This document shows, piece after piece, positions 47,516 to 59,599 of a stretch of 64,000 nucleotides of DNA. Under the pieces are notes generated by a model that made no database searches, was not told where the DNA came from, and saw nothing but the letters and a program-made list of their open reading frames with translations. The DNA lies in NCBI GenBank assembly GCA_963920575.1, contig OY986973.1:10760607-10824606 (forward strand). The letters are read 5' to 3'. Every line of letters starts with the position of its first letter. Position 1 is the first letter of the stretch. Position numbers and translations under genes: made by a program. This DNA is from Narthecium ossifragum (taxonomy: Eukaryota > Streptophyta > Magnoliopsida > Dioscoreales > Nartheciaceae).

Positions 47516-49938
47516 TATCACACCCCGACCCAGAAAACCCATCCTAGACGGGGCGTGAGGGTTCCTATCACTATTCACATCCAACTGGCGTGATACATTT
47601 GCGGAAAAAGAGATAAACTTAAAGAATTTAACTTCCAGAGATGAAGCTGTAATTCAATTCATAAATACAACAAGTTAACTGTTTAAAAATATGATACAAT
47701 TTTTATCAAATTCCTCCAAGGGAAAGATATTATACAAGTAATCCAAAAAGTCCTCGAAAGATGTTTACAATTTACAAAACTATCAAAAGTACAACAGTCA
47801 TCCTGCAGCAACCTCAGACGCCTCTAGAAGTAGTCGCGCCGCCAAAAGCTGATCCCGCCGACTCTACTGAGGAAGAATTGGCGCCTGCACCTGCAAACGC
47901 AGCCTGGATAGGAGTGAGCAATAAGCTCAGTAAGGTTCTACTCTACGGCGCACAGAAGGGAGGAAAACAACAACAGTGATGTCTCCCCACTCAAGTCTAA
48001 GGAATGCCACGGGGTCCCACAACCCCTATCAATGTCCCAAAGGCTCCTGCCATGAAACCTCTCTCATGAACAAGTTACTAGGAGGCCACAGAACAGTAAC
48101 ATGCAGAGACACCCTTACCCAAGTAGGATTTCCATACCTTGGGGACCCACGTCGGGAACGCATCGACATCCTTCCTTAGCACTTAGCCTTGGGAAGACAA
48201 CACGACCTCTAAACCTCAAAGCAAGATCATAGCCAACTATAATATATCCTCTATAACATGAGATTCTAATTGTACAATCACGTCCTAATCCTCATTACCC
48301 AGCCGCGGTCCTAAGGCTAGATCCGAGCTATCCGAGAGTCTCAGTTCGGCGATCAACCCATCGTCCGCCTAACCTGATATGCCTCTAATGCATACAGTGC
48401 ATGAACCTATGCAAACATCTATCCTAGATGTTTCTATATGCCACAATATCAATTATGGGTCAACAGTTATACAATAACCCTCGGCACTCGCCGGCAACGG
48501 GCTAAGGTTCCACAATACCTCGTTAGCTAACACTCATAGCTAGCTAACGGCTAGGAAAGCAATAAGCATTTAAACTACTATCCAACCAAGTATTTAAATG
48601 CGAGTAAAGACCGTAAATTTGTCAAGAGGTTAAACTCCCTATTCAATTCCCAATCTCGATAGAATCCATTAATATCTCGTGAAAACAACGTGTATGCTTC
48701 CTAACATGATTGGATATCTATCATGAATGAAAACCAATCAAAGGAAACCAGAAAACACAGCTCAGTGGCTCACGGTCGATCCGACGGTCGACCGTGAGGC
48801 CACGGTTGATCCGACGGTCGACCGTGGGGCCAAATGAGAGAAAAACATAAGGACCATAGTCGATCGGTACATCGACTGTAGGAGGCCCAAAACGAGACAG
48901 AGCCTGACGGTCGATCCGACGGTCGATCGTGAGGCGAAGGGAGAAACGGAAGAAGTCCGCGGTCGATCGAAACATCGACCGTGGGAGGTCCAAAACGCGA
49001 CAGAGCCTGACGGTCGATCCGACGGTCGACCGTCAGGCCAGGAAGAAGCGTATCAATGCTTGACGGTCGATACAACGATCGACCGTCAGCCCCAGGGCAC
49101 AGTTCCTCAAAACAGTACCGGAAATCCAATTCCTTGGATTTGAGCTATCAAATCTTGTTGGAAATCGATGAAACTTTGTAGGCATGCACAATAAATGGTG
49201 AAGAACCTACTGGTATGAAGAAAACACGATTTTGATGGTTAAATCTCAAACCTAGGTTAAAACGGCCGAAAACTGACAAAACGGCGATAATACGAGAATC
49301 GTCCGATAAAATACGGAAATCAAACGGTAGGAATACTCGAAGCAAGCCATAATCCTCAAGCATTAAGCTACACAACATTCTACTAAGTACTCCTACATGG
49401 AAAATACAATAAACCTATCCTAGGAGAACCCGATCACAAGATCGAGGTAGAAACACCTCCCACGGTCGACCATTGGATCAAGTAGGGCAGCTCCTCCACA
49501 TGTCCAACGATTTTAACCGCCAAGATCCGCTCGTCAAAGACCGCGCCTCCAAGCCCTAGCTCAGCCGGTAGGAGAGAGAAAGAGAGAGAGAGAGAGGGAG
49601 ACAATGACAGGGAAGAAGAAAGAAAAGAGAGAGAAAGGGTCAGCGTATTTATAGAGATCAGAGCCGATCTCGCCCGTCCAATTCGATCCTTCCCGAGTGA
49701 GCTCCGATCTTCCGATCGAATGCACCCTTAAGGTTCTAATCATTCACATACATCAATCGAAAACCGTGTGTGCAACGTAGGTGTGAAACTGACCACTAAG
49801 GGGCATATTTACCAAAATGCCCCTGGGGCTAAAAACTATCGTACGATCGCCCTATCGTACCCGACGCGGAATCAAATCAACAGGAAAATAGCCCTCGACC
49901 CACGCGATTGAGCCAGGTCAAAGGGACGGGCCCTCACA
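47516..49938 (-). mobile_element. Solo LTR 'A4' (Tekay/Del-like)
   Basis: Starts TATCACACCCCGACCC (G to A in the terminal TG) and ends GGGCCCTCACA, 2,423 bp, perfect target duplication TGTCA (47511-47515 and 49939-49943). It lies at the 5' edge of the MULE transposase remnant. Array at 48770-49100. Confidence 0.92.
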
Positions 49939-51110
49939 TGTCATTTGAAGGGGCCATATGGTGGCCAATTATTGGCAGTTGTGGGTGTAGATGCAAATGA
50001 CCAAATATTCCCCTTGGTATTTCTTGTAGCAGAGATTGAAAATAAGGATGCTTAGATATGATTCTTAGAGCCTTTGGTTGATGACCAACAAAAGGTATGA
50101 CTCAAGCTTACATTAACTGTGTTATCAAGTTAAAAAGTATAAGCTGTCAGCTAATGTTTGGTTTTTTCTTTTTCAGGGATTGATTCCTACAATTGAAGCT
50201 ATCATGCCAGGCTCTGCACACAGATTCTGTGTTAGGCATCTCTACCAAAACTTTATTAAAGTATTCAAAGACACAAAACTAAAGGATCTGATGTTTAAAG
50301 CTACTTGTGCAATAATCAAGCCTAAGTTTGCGCTTCCTATGCGGGAGATCAGAACAAAAAATGAAGAGGCATTCATTTACCTAAGCAATTTGGAGCCCAA
50401 ATACTGGTATATACATGCATATTGTACCTTCCCAAAGTATGACATGCATACTAACAACACTGTTGAGTCATTCAACTCCATGATCAAGACTGTTAGAGAG
50501 AAACCCATAATTAGCATGTTTAAGGAGATCAAGATCAAGCTGATGACAAAACTGAGGGAGAAGAGACAAATGGTTCAAGGAATGGAAGGAGTTGCAGGGC
50601 CAGGAATCAGGGAAATGGTCACACAAGTAGTCTGGAGGTAGTGAGTTTGAAGTTTCAAGTCCAACTGATAAATATATAGTAAATCTGGCAGCTAGGACTT
50701 ATAGTTGGCAATATGTGGGATGTTTCTGGTCTTCCTTGCCAACATGCAATCACTTGCATATTTCATGACAGAAAGAAGGTTGAAGACTTTGTAAATGACT
50801 GCTACAAGATTGAAAACTTGGTGCAATGTTACAGTAATTGGGTTAATTCTGTGAATGGTCCTCGACAATGGGCAAAGACAGCTGGAGATCTCATACTGCC
50901 ACCACCTTACAGGAGACAGCCTAGTAGGCCTAAAAAAACTCAGAAAAAAACAGTCCGATGAGCCCCAAAGTAGTACAAAATTGAAGAGGATGAATACAAC
51001 AAACAGATGTATGTTTTACTAGGAGTGGGGGTATAATAAAAGAAGTTGTAAGAAACCTCCATGTCCTAAACCTAAAGTTGTGGGGAGGGTCAACCCCCAA
51101 GTCAACTAAA
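49939..51110 (+). pseudogene. MuDR-type MULE transposase, decayed
   Basis: Reads HLKGPYGGQLLAVVGVDAND, the conserved first half of the MULE DDE core, then stops at KDA. DDQQK is joined by a GT-AG intron (50095-50176) to GLIPTIEAIMPGSAHRFCVR, the usual core continuation. TNNTVESFNSMI follows, then (after a frameshift near 50640-50715) the SWIM finger MWDVSGLPCQHAI and a basic tail with a zinc-knuckle relic YNKRSCKKP. The 5' part is missing, cut at the A4 insertion. Transposase excises and reinserts MULEs; this copy cannot. Confidence 0.85.
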
Positions 51111-51114
51111 TGAT

Positions 51115-52230
51115 TGATCATTTATTCACCAGGAGATGATAGAGAGCTATGTTTAGTCGGATCGATCTTTTCCCTTAAGAAGATCGATCATCTTCGCAGT
51201 TGAGAAAATTGAGAAAATCGACGATGCAAATGATCGATCATCTCCTTTAAAATGATTGTTCATCTCCTTTAAAATGATCGATCATCCTCGGGGGTGACAC
51301 TTCTACGGGATGAAATGATCGATCTACATTCCCTATGAAGATCGATCATTTTATAGCAGTTCAACAAAATCAAGGGTGCAGATCTAATCCGAGTTGAAGA
51401 CTTCTGAAGCCTATAAATAGGGGACCTAGGGTTATTCAAAGGGGGCGAATCCTACATACTTTTATGCTACTTTCTATTTTCTTTTAGATTTCGAGGGCTT
51501 TTCTCTAGAATAATTTTGTCTTTTGAGGATTGTTCTTGATGGCCTTGCGTGGCTAAATCTTGATTCTTGGTCAAGGAAATTGAAACCTCGGAATCAATAA
51601 AACTATGAGATCTAATCGGTTTTCATTATTCAATTTATGCTTTGAGTATTGGATGTTCTTCTGTGATCATGTCATGATTGTCTTGTTTAATTACTAGGAG
51701 GCCTACTAGTTCATTATTCATTGCAATCTATTGCTTGGTTGGATATCAAATTCGTAATTGTTTGATCCCTGTAATCAGCGAAGCAACTAAGGTTTAATGA
51801 TTTGCTGCGTCAGTAATTGTTAGATCTTAGGAAAAATATTCGACTAAATTAAATACAACCACTTGTGCTCGTGTTATTTAGCTTCATCGATTTCTATGAA
51901 TCTTAATGTTGCTACTAGATTAAATTTACAACACTTGTCTTGGGTTGTTTAGTAGTTAGGGTTAATTAAATCGCTTGTTTCTAATTAACTACGAACAAGG
52001 AGAGATACAAAAATAATTCCAACGATGAATATTCAAGGTGTGGATTGGTATATACTTGCATTAATGATTAGTTATAAAGATTTCGATGGTGGATGTGGAC
52101 TTAGACCAAGGTTTGCTCTCTTGATTAAATTCGATTCTTCAATTTAGATTATTTCTTATTTGTTTTTGTTATACTCAAAACTCCCATCTTTGTTCACGAA
52201 GCACAAAACTAGATTAGACATTCCTCATGG
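51115..52230 (+). mobile_element. Athila-class LTR-like repeat 'C3', ends unresolved
   Basis: TGATTGATCATTT near 51113, a TGATCGATCA-type array (51158-51355), TATAAATAG at 51412, and a downstream layout like that of the Athila-like LTR and C1. A target duplication was not found, so both ends are approximate. Confidence 0.55.
51158..51355. repeat. TGATCGATCA palindrome array of C3
   Basis: About six GATCGATC cores, mostly AATGATCGATCATT, ending about 57 bp before the TATA box at 51412. Confidence 0.85.
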
Positions 52231-52551
52231 GAACAACTCGTACTCACACTACTACATTCATTTTAAAGAGTATTGGTTTTATTTTTGATTGTCTGCGACA
52301 GCACATCACTTGGTCTCCATCTCAACAAATAGGGGCGAAACAAAGGAAGATGCTGCCTGGGCCTCAACCCATCTGGCCAACACTAACGATGTCAGCGCCT
52401 AGGGCCTTATTTGTAACGAAATCCAATCGTCATGACCTTATTTGAAAGTTTTGAAACTACAATGCCTTAAATGAAACTTGACTTAAACCACATGACCCAA
52501 AACTGTAATTTACCCCTCAAAATATATATTGGAAAAATGTGTTTGTTTTTT

Positions 52552-53418
52552 GGGGTTTTTGCATTTTGATACCATGTAGTTTGGTGTAATGACAGTTTAC
52601 TACCTTATAGTTTTAAAAATGTAGTTTACTACTTTACATTTTATGTGACGCCGTGATTTAGGGCCTGACCCCAGACGGCTTTATCTCTTTTGACGGAAAA
52701 CCGCTCACGTGCTAAGCATTTTGCATTTGATACCCTATAGTTTGGAAAATGTAGTTTACTAGCCTACATTTTATGCGACAGTGCGATTTAGGGCTTGACC
52801 CCAGATGGCGTGATCTCCCTTGATGGAAAATCGCTCGCATGCGTCTTTCCTCTCCCTCTCCGTGTGGTTGATGAGACGGTCGATGCGTGGATCGACCTTG
52901 ACGTTTGAAAACTGCATTTTGAGCTAGACGACTGAAAACTATGGTCAATGTATGAATCGATCATGGATGTATCATTTCCTCATAGAAGCTAATGGTTGAT
53001 GTGAAGGTGGATGCGTGGATCGACCGTGAAGTTTGAAGGCTGCATTTTGAGTTAGATGGCTGAAGCGACGCTCACGTGCTTGGCATGTGAGTGGTTTTCC
53101 ATCAATGGAGATAGCACCGTCTGTGCCCAGGCCTTAAATCATGCCGTTGTATAAAATGTAGGGTAGTTTTTCAAACTATAGGATAGTAAACTGTCATTAT
53201 ACTAAACTACATGGTATCAAAATGTAAATCAAAGACGCTCATGTGCTTGGCACGTGAACTGTTTTCCGTTAAGGGAGATAACGTCGTCAGGGGTCAGGCT
53301 CTAAATTACGCCGTTACATAAAATGTAGAAATGTAGGGTAGTAAACTACATTTTTTAAACCATAGGGTAATAAACTGCCATTACACTAAACTACATGGTA
53401 TCAAAATGCAAATTGTCC
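52552..53418. mobile_element. Small non-autonomous MULE-like element
   Basis: Inverted ends: GGGGTTTTTGCATTTTGATA at 52552 and GGACAATTTGCATTTTGATA read from 53418 on the other strand, continuing ACCATGTAGTTTGGTGTAAT-like for about 80 bp. The flanking 9-mers TTGTTTTTT (52543-52551) and TTATTTTTT (53419-53427) differ at one base. Parts of the terminal sequence are repeated internally (about 52715-52800 and 53140-53240). Its terminus resembles that of the larger MULE at 33928. Ends about 400 bp before the helicase ATG. Confidence 0.7.
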
Positions 53419-53654
53419 TTATTTTTTTGAGGGGAAAACTGATTTATAATACTCAATTAAAACATATAAGTTGGGCTCTCCTTTAGCTACAGAGCCAGCT
53501 GAGCTCAATGGACATAGGCCAAATCCAACAATAAAGCAGGCCAGGCCCCCAAAAAGCCCATGATCACAGAGCCGTTTGATCCCCCATCGTAAGGCATACT
53601 CTACCATAAGCCAAACAACCGATGACGGCCGTCCTTAAACCCTGATCCCACTCC

Positions 53655-53675
53655 CCCGCATAAATAATATCTTCG
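53655..53675 (+). promoter_or_regulatory. TATA-like element of the helicase gene
   Basis: GCATAAATAATATC about 145 bp before the ATG, the best TATA-like match between the MULE-like element and the start codon. Confidence 0.4.
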
Positions 53676-53814
53676 CCACCTCAGCCCCCCTCCAAAACCC
53701 TTGCGACTTGCGAGGCTCCCCCACTCTGTTGAGCCCCCCTCACTCTCCAAAACCCTAGCATCGACCTCGAGGGTTTAACCATCCTTCGTACCCAGGGCTT
53801 CCAATCCGACGAAG

Positions 53815-56800
53815 ATGAACTTCTTGTTCCGGCGATCCTTCTCCATCGCCTCCTCCGCCTCGCGGCGGCACGTCGCTGCGCTGCTGTCAGCTGAGTCCCT
53901 CCATGTCACGCCGGAATCCTTGGTCTCCTGTCGATTTGGCTTGACAGGGGCTTTGAATGGGTTAGAGGCTGCGGAAAACCTGGGGTTTTGTGGTGGGGTC
54001 GGGCGGAGGGGCTTCCATGGCTCGGCTGGGGCCTTGGGGTTTAGGGCTTCTGAAGTAGTTAGGGCGGAGTTCGCGGTGGACGACTTGTATGAGGATGAGA
54101 AGGCTGCTCCGAAGAAGGGGGACGAGGGGCTGGAGATCGCCAAACTTGGGATTGCACCGGAGATTGTCTCCGACCTTGCGAAGAAGGGGATCACGAAGCT
54201 ATTCCCCATTCAGGTATGAAATGTTTGATGTACGTTGTCAAGTCATTGGTGTTTAGATTTATAGGTCTTGAACAAAGTTAGGAAGTTTATACTTTTATAT
54301 TTTAGTGATTTTTTAAAAATCAAAATGCTCATGGGCCGATTAGTTGATGTCTCATGGGTAAGGTGCAGATGGAATTAACCCTTATGCTTAAAACAAGATT
54401 CAATTACAATTTATTTCTGCATGGCATCGAATATTGGTATAAGAACGAAATTTAACTGAGAAATATATGCTATTCGGTTAGCTTATAACATTGCCTGCTG
54501 AAGCTGTATAGCTGCACTTGAGTTTTTTCTTTGCTGTTAGATTTGGTTCAAATTGATTCTCTTTGCAAAATAAACCTCTTGATATAGGCTACTGCTTCTA
54601 TGACCAGAAAGCTGTTCTTGAACCAGCAATGCAAGGAAGGGACATGATTGGTCGGGCAAAAACTGGGACCGGGAAAACTCTTGCTTTTGGGATACCTATC
54701 ATGGATAAAATCATTTGCTACAATAATAAACATGGGTTTGTTGATAATTTTTTGCTTTTGGACATCTTTTGGCCAATCATTTTAGTTGACTTTATTGTTG
54801 GTATTTGATATTGCTAATAAGGAAAATATGTTTTTTTTTTAACTTGACAGGCGAGGTAGAAACCCACTGGCTCTAGTCTTGGCACCAACTAGGGAGCTTG
54901 CCAGACAAGTGGAGAAGGAATTTAAAGAATCTGCCCCTTTGGACACAATCTGTGTCTATGGAGGTGTTCCCATCCAGCAGCAAATGAGAACACTTGATTA
55001 TGGTGTAGATGTTGTTGTTGGCACCCCTGGTAGAATTATTGATTTACTGAAAAGAGGTGCCTTGAATTTATCAGAAGTGCAATTTGTTGTTCTGGATGAA
55101 GCGGATCAGATGCTTGCAGTTGGCTTTGATGAAGATGTGGAGATTATCCTAGAAAAGTTGCCTCCTAAACGTCAAAGTATGATGTTTTCTGCAACAATGC
55201 CAAGTTGGATAAGAAAGCTCACGCAGAAATACCTAAAAGACCCAGCAGTCATTGATCTTGTAAGTGTGATTGTTCTTCCCAACTTGCTCTTGTCATCATG
55301 GGATTTCTGATCCAAGCTTCTGCTACCCTTCAGAAAATATTAGCATTACTTGGACACTTTTCCATCTTGATCAAATTATGAGGCCAGGGGTTTCGTTGTC
55401 AGAGATTACTTTCTTTAATTTTGGGTATGATAAAATATGCTGTGCCGATAATTGCATGCCTCAATTTTTTTTTTGAGGGGAATTTTGGAATTCTGTTTCA
55501 TAGTGACTAAAGGCCTCCGTCCACTAGCGTCTGTTTCTGTTATCGGTCAATTCTAATTTATTTGGTAATTATCTTTTTTTAATGAGATACGAGCTGAATG
55601 TTCTCTGCATGTGTATTGCATTCTGCAGGTTCTACTTTACCTGGTCATCTGTACCCTGAGCTTCTAAGTTTCCTCAGTTATTCATAGCTTGCTGCTTACT
55701 CCTTAAGTCTTACCACACATTCATAGCAGTTGATTTGGTTTATGCTGCATCCATATGATGGGATTCCCCCCTTCTTGTTGCCTGCTTTTCAGATGGAATC
55801 ATAATTGCCCACGATGTCTCCTTATACTGGGATTACTTAACTTCATAACTTCTTGCTTTGACGTCTTGGAAATTCCTACCATTCAGACGGAATCATAGTG
55901 TTCCCAGATTTTGTTTAGCTTGTCCCAAAATTGTTTGCTCCACATATACATCCTTGTAACATACCATTACTGCTTGAACTTCTCTTCTGGTTTTTATTGC
56001 TTCTTAATGGCCATGCTTATTAGCATATTTTGATTACTATGTGCAGTAATTGGTAGTAATCTTTATTGTGTAGGTTGGTGAATCTGACCAGAAGTTAGCA
56101 GAAGGAATTAGCTTGTATTCTATTATATCTGACAACTATGCAAAACCATCAGTTCTTGGGACTCTTATAAAGGTATGTGTTTCTGGCATTTTCTCTCATT
56201 TGCTTAAGCTTTTGAAAATCTATTTTAAACTCGTTTCTCCTTTAGGAACACGCTAAAGGAGGAAAATGTATTGTTTTCACTCAAACAAAACGAGATGCAG
56301 ATTGGCTTTCGTATGGTATGGGTAAAAGTTTTGGATGTGAAGCTCTGCATGGTGACATTTCACAAAATCAGAGAGAGAGGACCCTTGCTGGCTTCCGGGA
56401 TGGCCGCTTTAATGTCTTGATTGCTACAGATGTAGCTGCTCGAGGATTGGATATACCGAATGTAGATTTGGTGAGGCTTGTAACTTTGTTCTCTGTTTGG
56501 TTAGGTGCCATGTTTTTTTTTATTACTCTATTTTTTGCGTGTGAGCTGATGTTTGAGTGGTATATTAGTGCTTAGATACTTTATTTGGTTTGCCTGCATC
56601 TATTTGCTAATTAATTAGTCCTTGTAACTCTTACCTTTGTGTCGTTAGGATGCTAGGTTTCTGTATCCTCTTTAAATGTTTGCTTTATGTAAACCTATTC
56701 AAAATCTAAGTTTCTCATTCTCTTCTGCTGAGTTTTAGCATGTTTGATTATACTTTATATGTGTGTAATGGGTCTGCCGCAATTGGATTGACTGGTTTTT

Positions 56801-57906
56801 CTTCTGCTTGTAAGGTGATTCATTATGAGTTGCCGAACAATTCCGAGCTTTTTGTTCACAGGTCTGGTCGAACAGGGCGAGCTGGGAAGAAAGGAACTGC
56901 AATTCTGATTTACACTCAAGACCAAACCCGGGCCGTCAGAGTGATTGAGCAAGATGTGCGTTGCAAATTCTCAGAGGTAAATATGTAATCAATCACTTTG
57001 CTATTAACTCTAACCAAACATGATTGCCTATGGATAAATTAGGCAAGATTATTGAGGTTTTATGATCTGATACTGATTACCATAACTTTGTTCGCAATGG
57101 ATAGATTACCATGATGTTAGTGAGTGTCCAGGGCTGCAGTCTAGCTTAAGAACTGATCAGCTAGTTTCCATGCATATAAAATGTTGGCGGATAACATACT
57201 TCAAAACTAACATAGGTTGCTCAATGACTACTGAAATCTGCAATGTGAAGTTTGAAAACACGAGCTCTGCTATCTTTGCTCTTGATACTTCCCTTTTCTT
57301 TGCTTTCAGTAGCTTAATAGATAAGCAAAATCCATTTTGGTGCTCTCTGAGAGTTTTTGAAGTGTGCATATTCTTTTTCCCATTTTGCCTTGCCAGCTTC
57401 CGAGGATTGCGGTCGAGGCAGGGAGTCAAGACATGTTTGCTGGAATGGGTGGTGGTCGTTTTGATTCCTATGGAGGTGGCCGCACGGGTGGTTTTGGCCG
57501 TACAGGTGGCTTTGGCGGATCTGGCTTTGGTCGCGTCCGTGGCTCTGGTGGTTTTGGGGGCTCTTCATCTGGACGAATGGGTGGGTTTGGTGAATCGGAT
57601 TCTGGGCGCTTTGGTTCCTTTGGTGGATCAGGTACTCGCCAGTCTGGTGGAGATTCTGGATTTGGCCGCTCTGGTGGTTTTGGCTCCACTGGATCAGGGC
57701 GTTCGGGTGGTTTTGGTGACTCAGGATCAGGGCGATTTGGTGGTTTTGGTGATTCTGGCTCTGGTTCTGGAAGGTCTGGTGGCTCTGGTTCTGGAAGGTC
57801 TGGTGGCTTTGGTGGCTCTGGTTCTGGTCGTTCAAGTGGTTTTGGCTCCAGCAAGGGTAATGCTGATGATAGCTGGCCAGGAAGATCCTTCATGAGTTCA
57901 TCGTAG
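53815..57906 (+). CDS. RH53: DEAD-box ATP-dependent RNA helicase, RH9/RH53 (PMH) type, seven exons
   Basis: Exons 53815-54213, 54608-54735, 54851-55259, 56074-56172, 56246-56470, 56815-56976 and 57397-57906 join in frame at GT-AG sites to 643 residues. The N-terminus ([20 protein letters not shown]) is a mitochondrial-type presequence. Motifs: Q region ending FPIQ (130-133), AKTGTGKT (150-157), PTRELA (188-193), TPGR (234-237), DEAD (258-261), SAT (289-291), [10 protein letters not shown] (406-415), [10 protein letters not shown] (435-444). The C-terminus (from about 484) is about 160 residues of GGFG/SGR repeats typical of this group, which chaperones mitochondrial RNA and group II intron splicing (PMH1/PMH2). 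RH9 and RH53 cannot be separated here. Exon ends agree with the conserved protein; no lesion seen. Confidence 0.92.
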
Positions 57907-58972
57907 GCTGTTATGCCACATAATTATCCAAGGACAATTATAGGTACGGTGCAGGTTAGATTGAGATGTAACCTTACTCGGTAGTCCATGTTCATCTAAG
58001 GTTTTTTGTCCACTTATATGTATTAGCAGGTTGCCAGGCTTATTAACATTTCAAATCATACTAAAAAGACAACAATTGTTGCAAGCAAGCCAGTGCTGAA
58101 GGATGATCGTTTCAGCTTTCATTTTGCCATCAAGCAAAAGAGCATTTCCATTTGATCAAGTTTAATAACTCCGGAGGTGACAGCGCTACCTTTTTCAGAG
58201 AATACGTTTTAAGCTTGTCTGGCTGTGATCCATGCTTGGCTGTTGGAAGGGAGGCTGAACATTTGTATATCTGTCTCATGAATCTTCTTGCCAGAACTAT
58301 CGTTAATTCTCAGCGTATTGTATTAATATAGATCTTTTGCTCCAGGGATATGCTTATTCTTATAGTGCCATATGCAATACTTGTTACTTGGCGTTTTACC
58401 TGTTCAGTGTACAGCAGTTAAAAAAAGCCTTTATGCTGCTTTGGTGGATTTCGTTTTGCTTGCTTTTTGCTGCTACTCTGATTACAGTGGCACTAGCTGA
58501 GATTATAGTTAGTTAGCCAGGCTATTAAACATAAAAGACAGGTTTAAGAATTTCTCATGTGATGTGAATTTAAGTGGGTTTAGATTTTTGTTTCGTCGTC
58601 ATGTTTCGTGCGCATCATAATTGAAGATGAAAATCGTTTCATAGAGGACCTGTTCCTTATTGCATCCGGGTTTTTACGTTCAAAAGATTAAAAGTTAAAA
58701 TTAGAAAAAAGGCCATCAACGTGATCAATAGCAGAAGCCGAATTTCACTAGCCCTAGACTCGAATTGTCAAAAAAAAAAAAAAAAAAAAAATTTATGAAG
58801 AAAAAATTGACATGTCACATTTGTACTGCATTTATGCTTCTATTTACATGATCGGCGCTAACTAATTTTTTAAAACAAAAGAGAACTCTAATGATGGATG
58901 GTTAGGTAGTGCTTTAGGCTATAATGAAATAGATAAAGATTATGTGGCGAGCCTACTGCGCCATCTTACCGT
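57907..58972 (+). other. Helicase 3' UTR and downstream spacer
   Basis: No ORF of note. T-rich sequence to about 58350 could hold the poly(A) site; an A-run (58769-58790) and a T-run (58973-58989) follow. Confidence 0.5.
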
Positions 58973-59398
58973 GTTTTTTTTTTTTTTTAATTAGTTGAGC
59001 TCGAAAGCTAAGGATTATTACAAGGTCAGTGGGAGGGAGTCTAACCCCTCATCTGCTTGCCAAACAAAACCGGTGTCCACAGATCGACACCATCTAGCAA
59101 CCCTATCAGCCCTTACATTGTCATTCCTACTAATATGCAGTATACAAACAGAATCAAAACCCATAAACAGACGCCAGACTAACCTTACCAGCTTTTTCCC
59201 CTCACTGGGCCAGACCCTTTGCCATCTTATCATGTTGATAAGGCAAGTATAGCTATATAACAACTGTGTTGTGCCCTTAGATTTGCCACCATAATCCTTG
59301 CAATACATCATACTTCTTCCTAGATGTATAGGAATCTGATGAGCCCCTAACTTCCTCTCTTGATGGCAGAGGATACCCCACAAGCTCCAATTAATGGT
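58973..59398 (-). pseudogene. LINE-type RNase H-like remnant with poly(A) end
   Basis: On the minus strand an ORF (59383-59018) ends in FDSVCILHISRNDNVRADRV ARWC, the pattern of the C-terminal RNase H-like domain of plant LINEs (and RVT_3 proteins). It is followed by an A-run at 58989-58973. This fits the 3' end of a 5'-truncated LINE. The Reina-like LTR appears to begin inside it at 59399. Confidence 0.55.
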
Positions 59399-59587
59399 TG
59401 GAAACCCCTTTTTCTTTCTATTAATCCAATAGCATGAATGAAACCCTAGTTGTGATTACATAAGGAATTTATAAGAACTCAGACAGGCCTACGACCATCG
59501 GATTACTAGACTAGATCCCAACGGTTGACAACTCCTACTTAAACAAATAAGCAAATAAGCAAACTAACTCCAGCCCAACTCCTAACA
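59399..59587 (-). repeat. Probable 3' LTR of the Reina-like element
   Basis: The minus strand starts TGTTAGGAGTTGGGC and ends GGTTTCCA, about 189 bp, with TTATAAATTCC inside. Ends rest on TG/CA and position only; the partner LTR is not visible. Confidence 0.45.
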
Positions 59588-59599
59588 CCACAGGACCGA

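Noticed and set aside
57170..57895. 241-codon Val/Leu-rich ORF and the antisense Pro- or Gln-rich ORFs over the helicase tail
   Set aside because: Shadows of the GGFG/SGR repeat in exon 7.
59018..59383. Functional RNase H gene
   Set aside because: Short, without start context or a complete domain, and next to a poly(A) run, so a truncated LINE end fits better.
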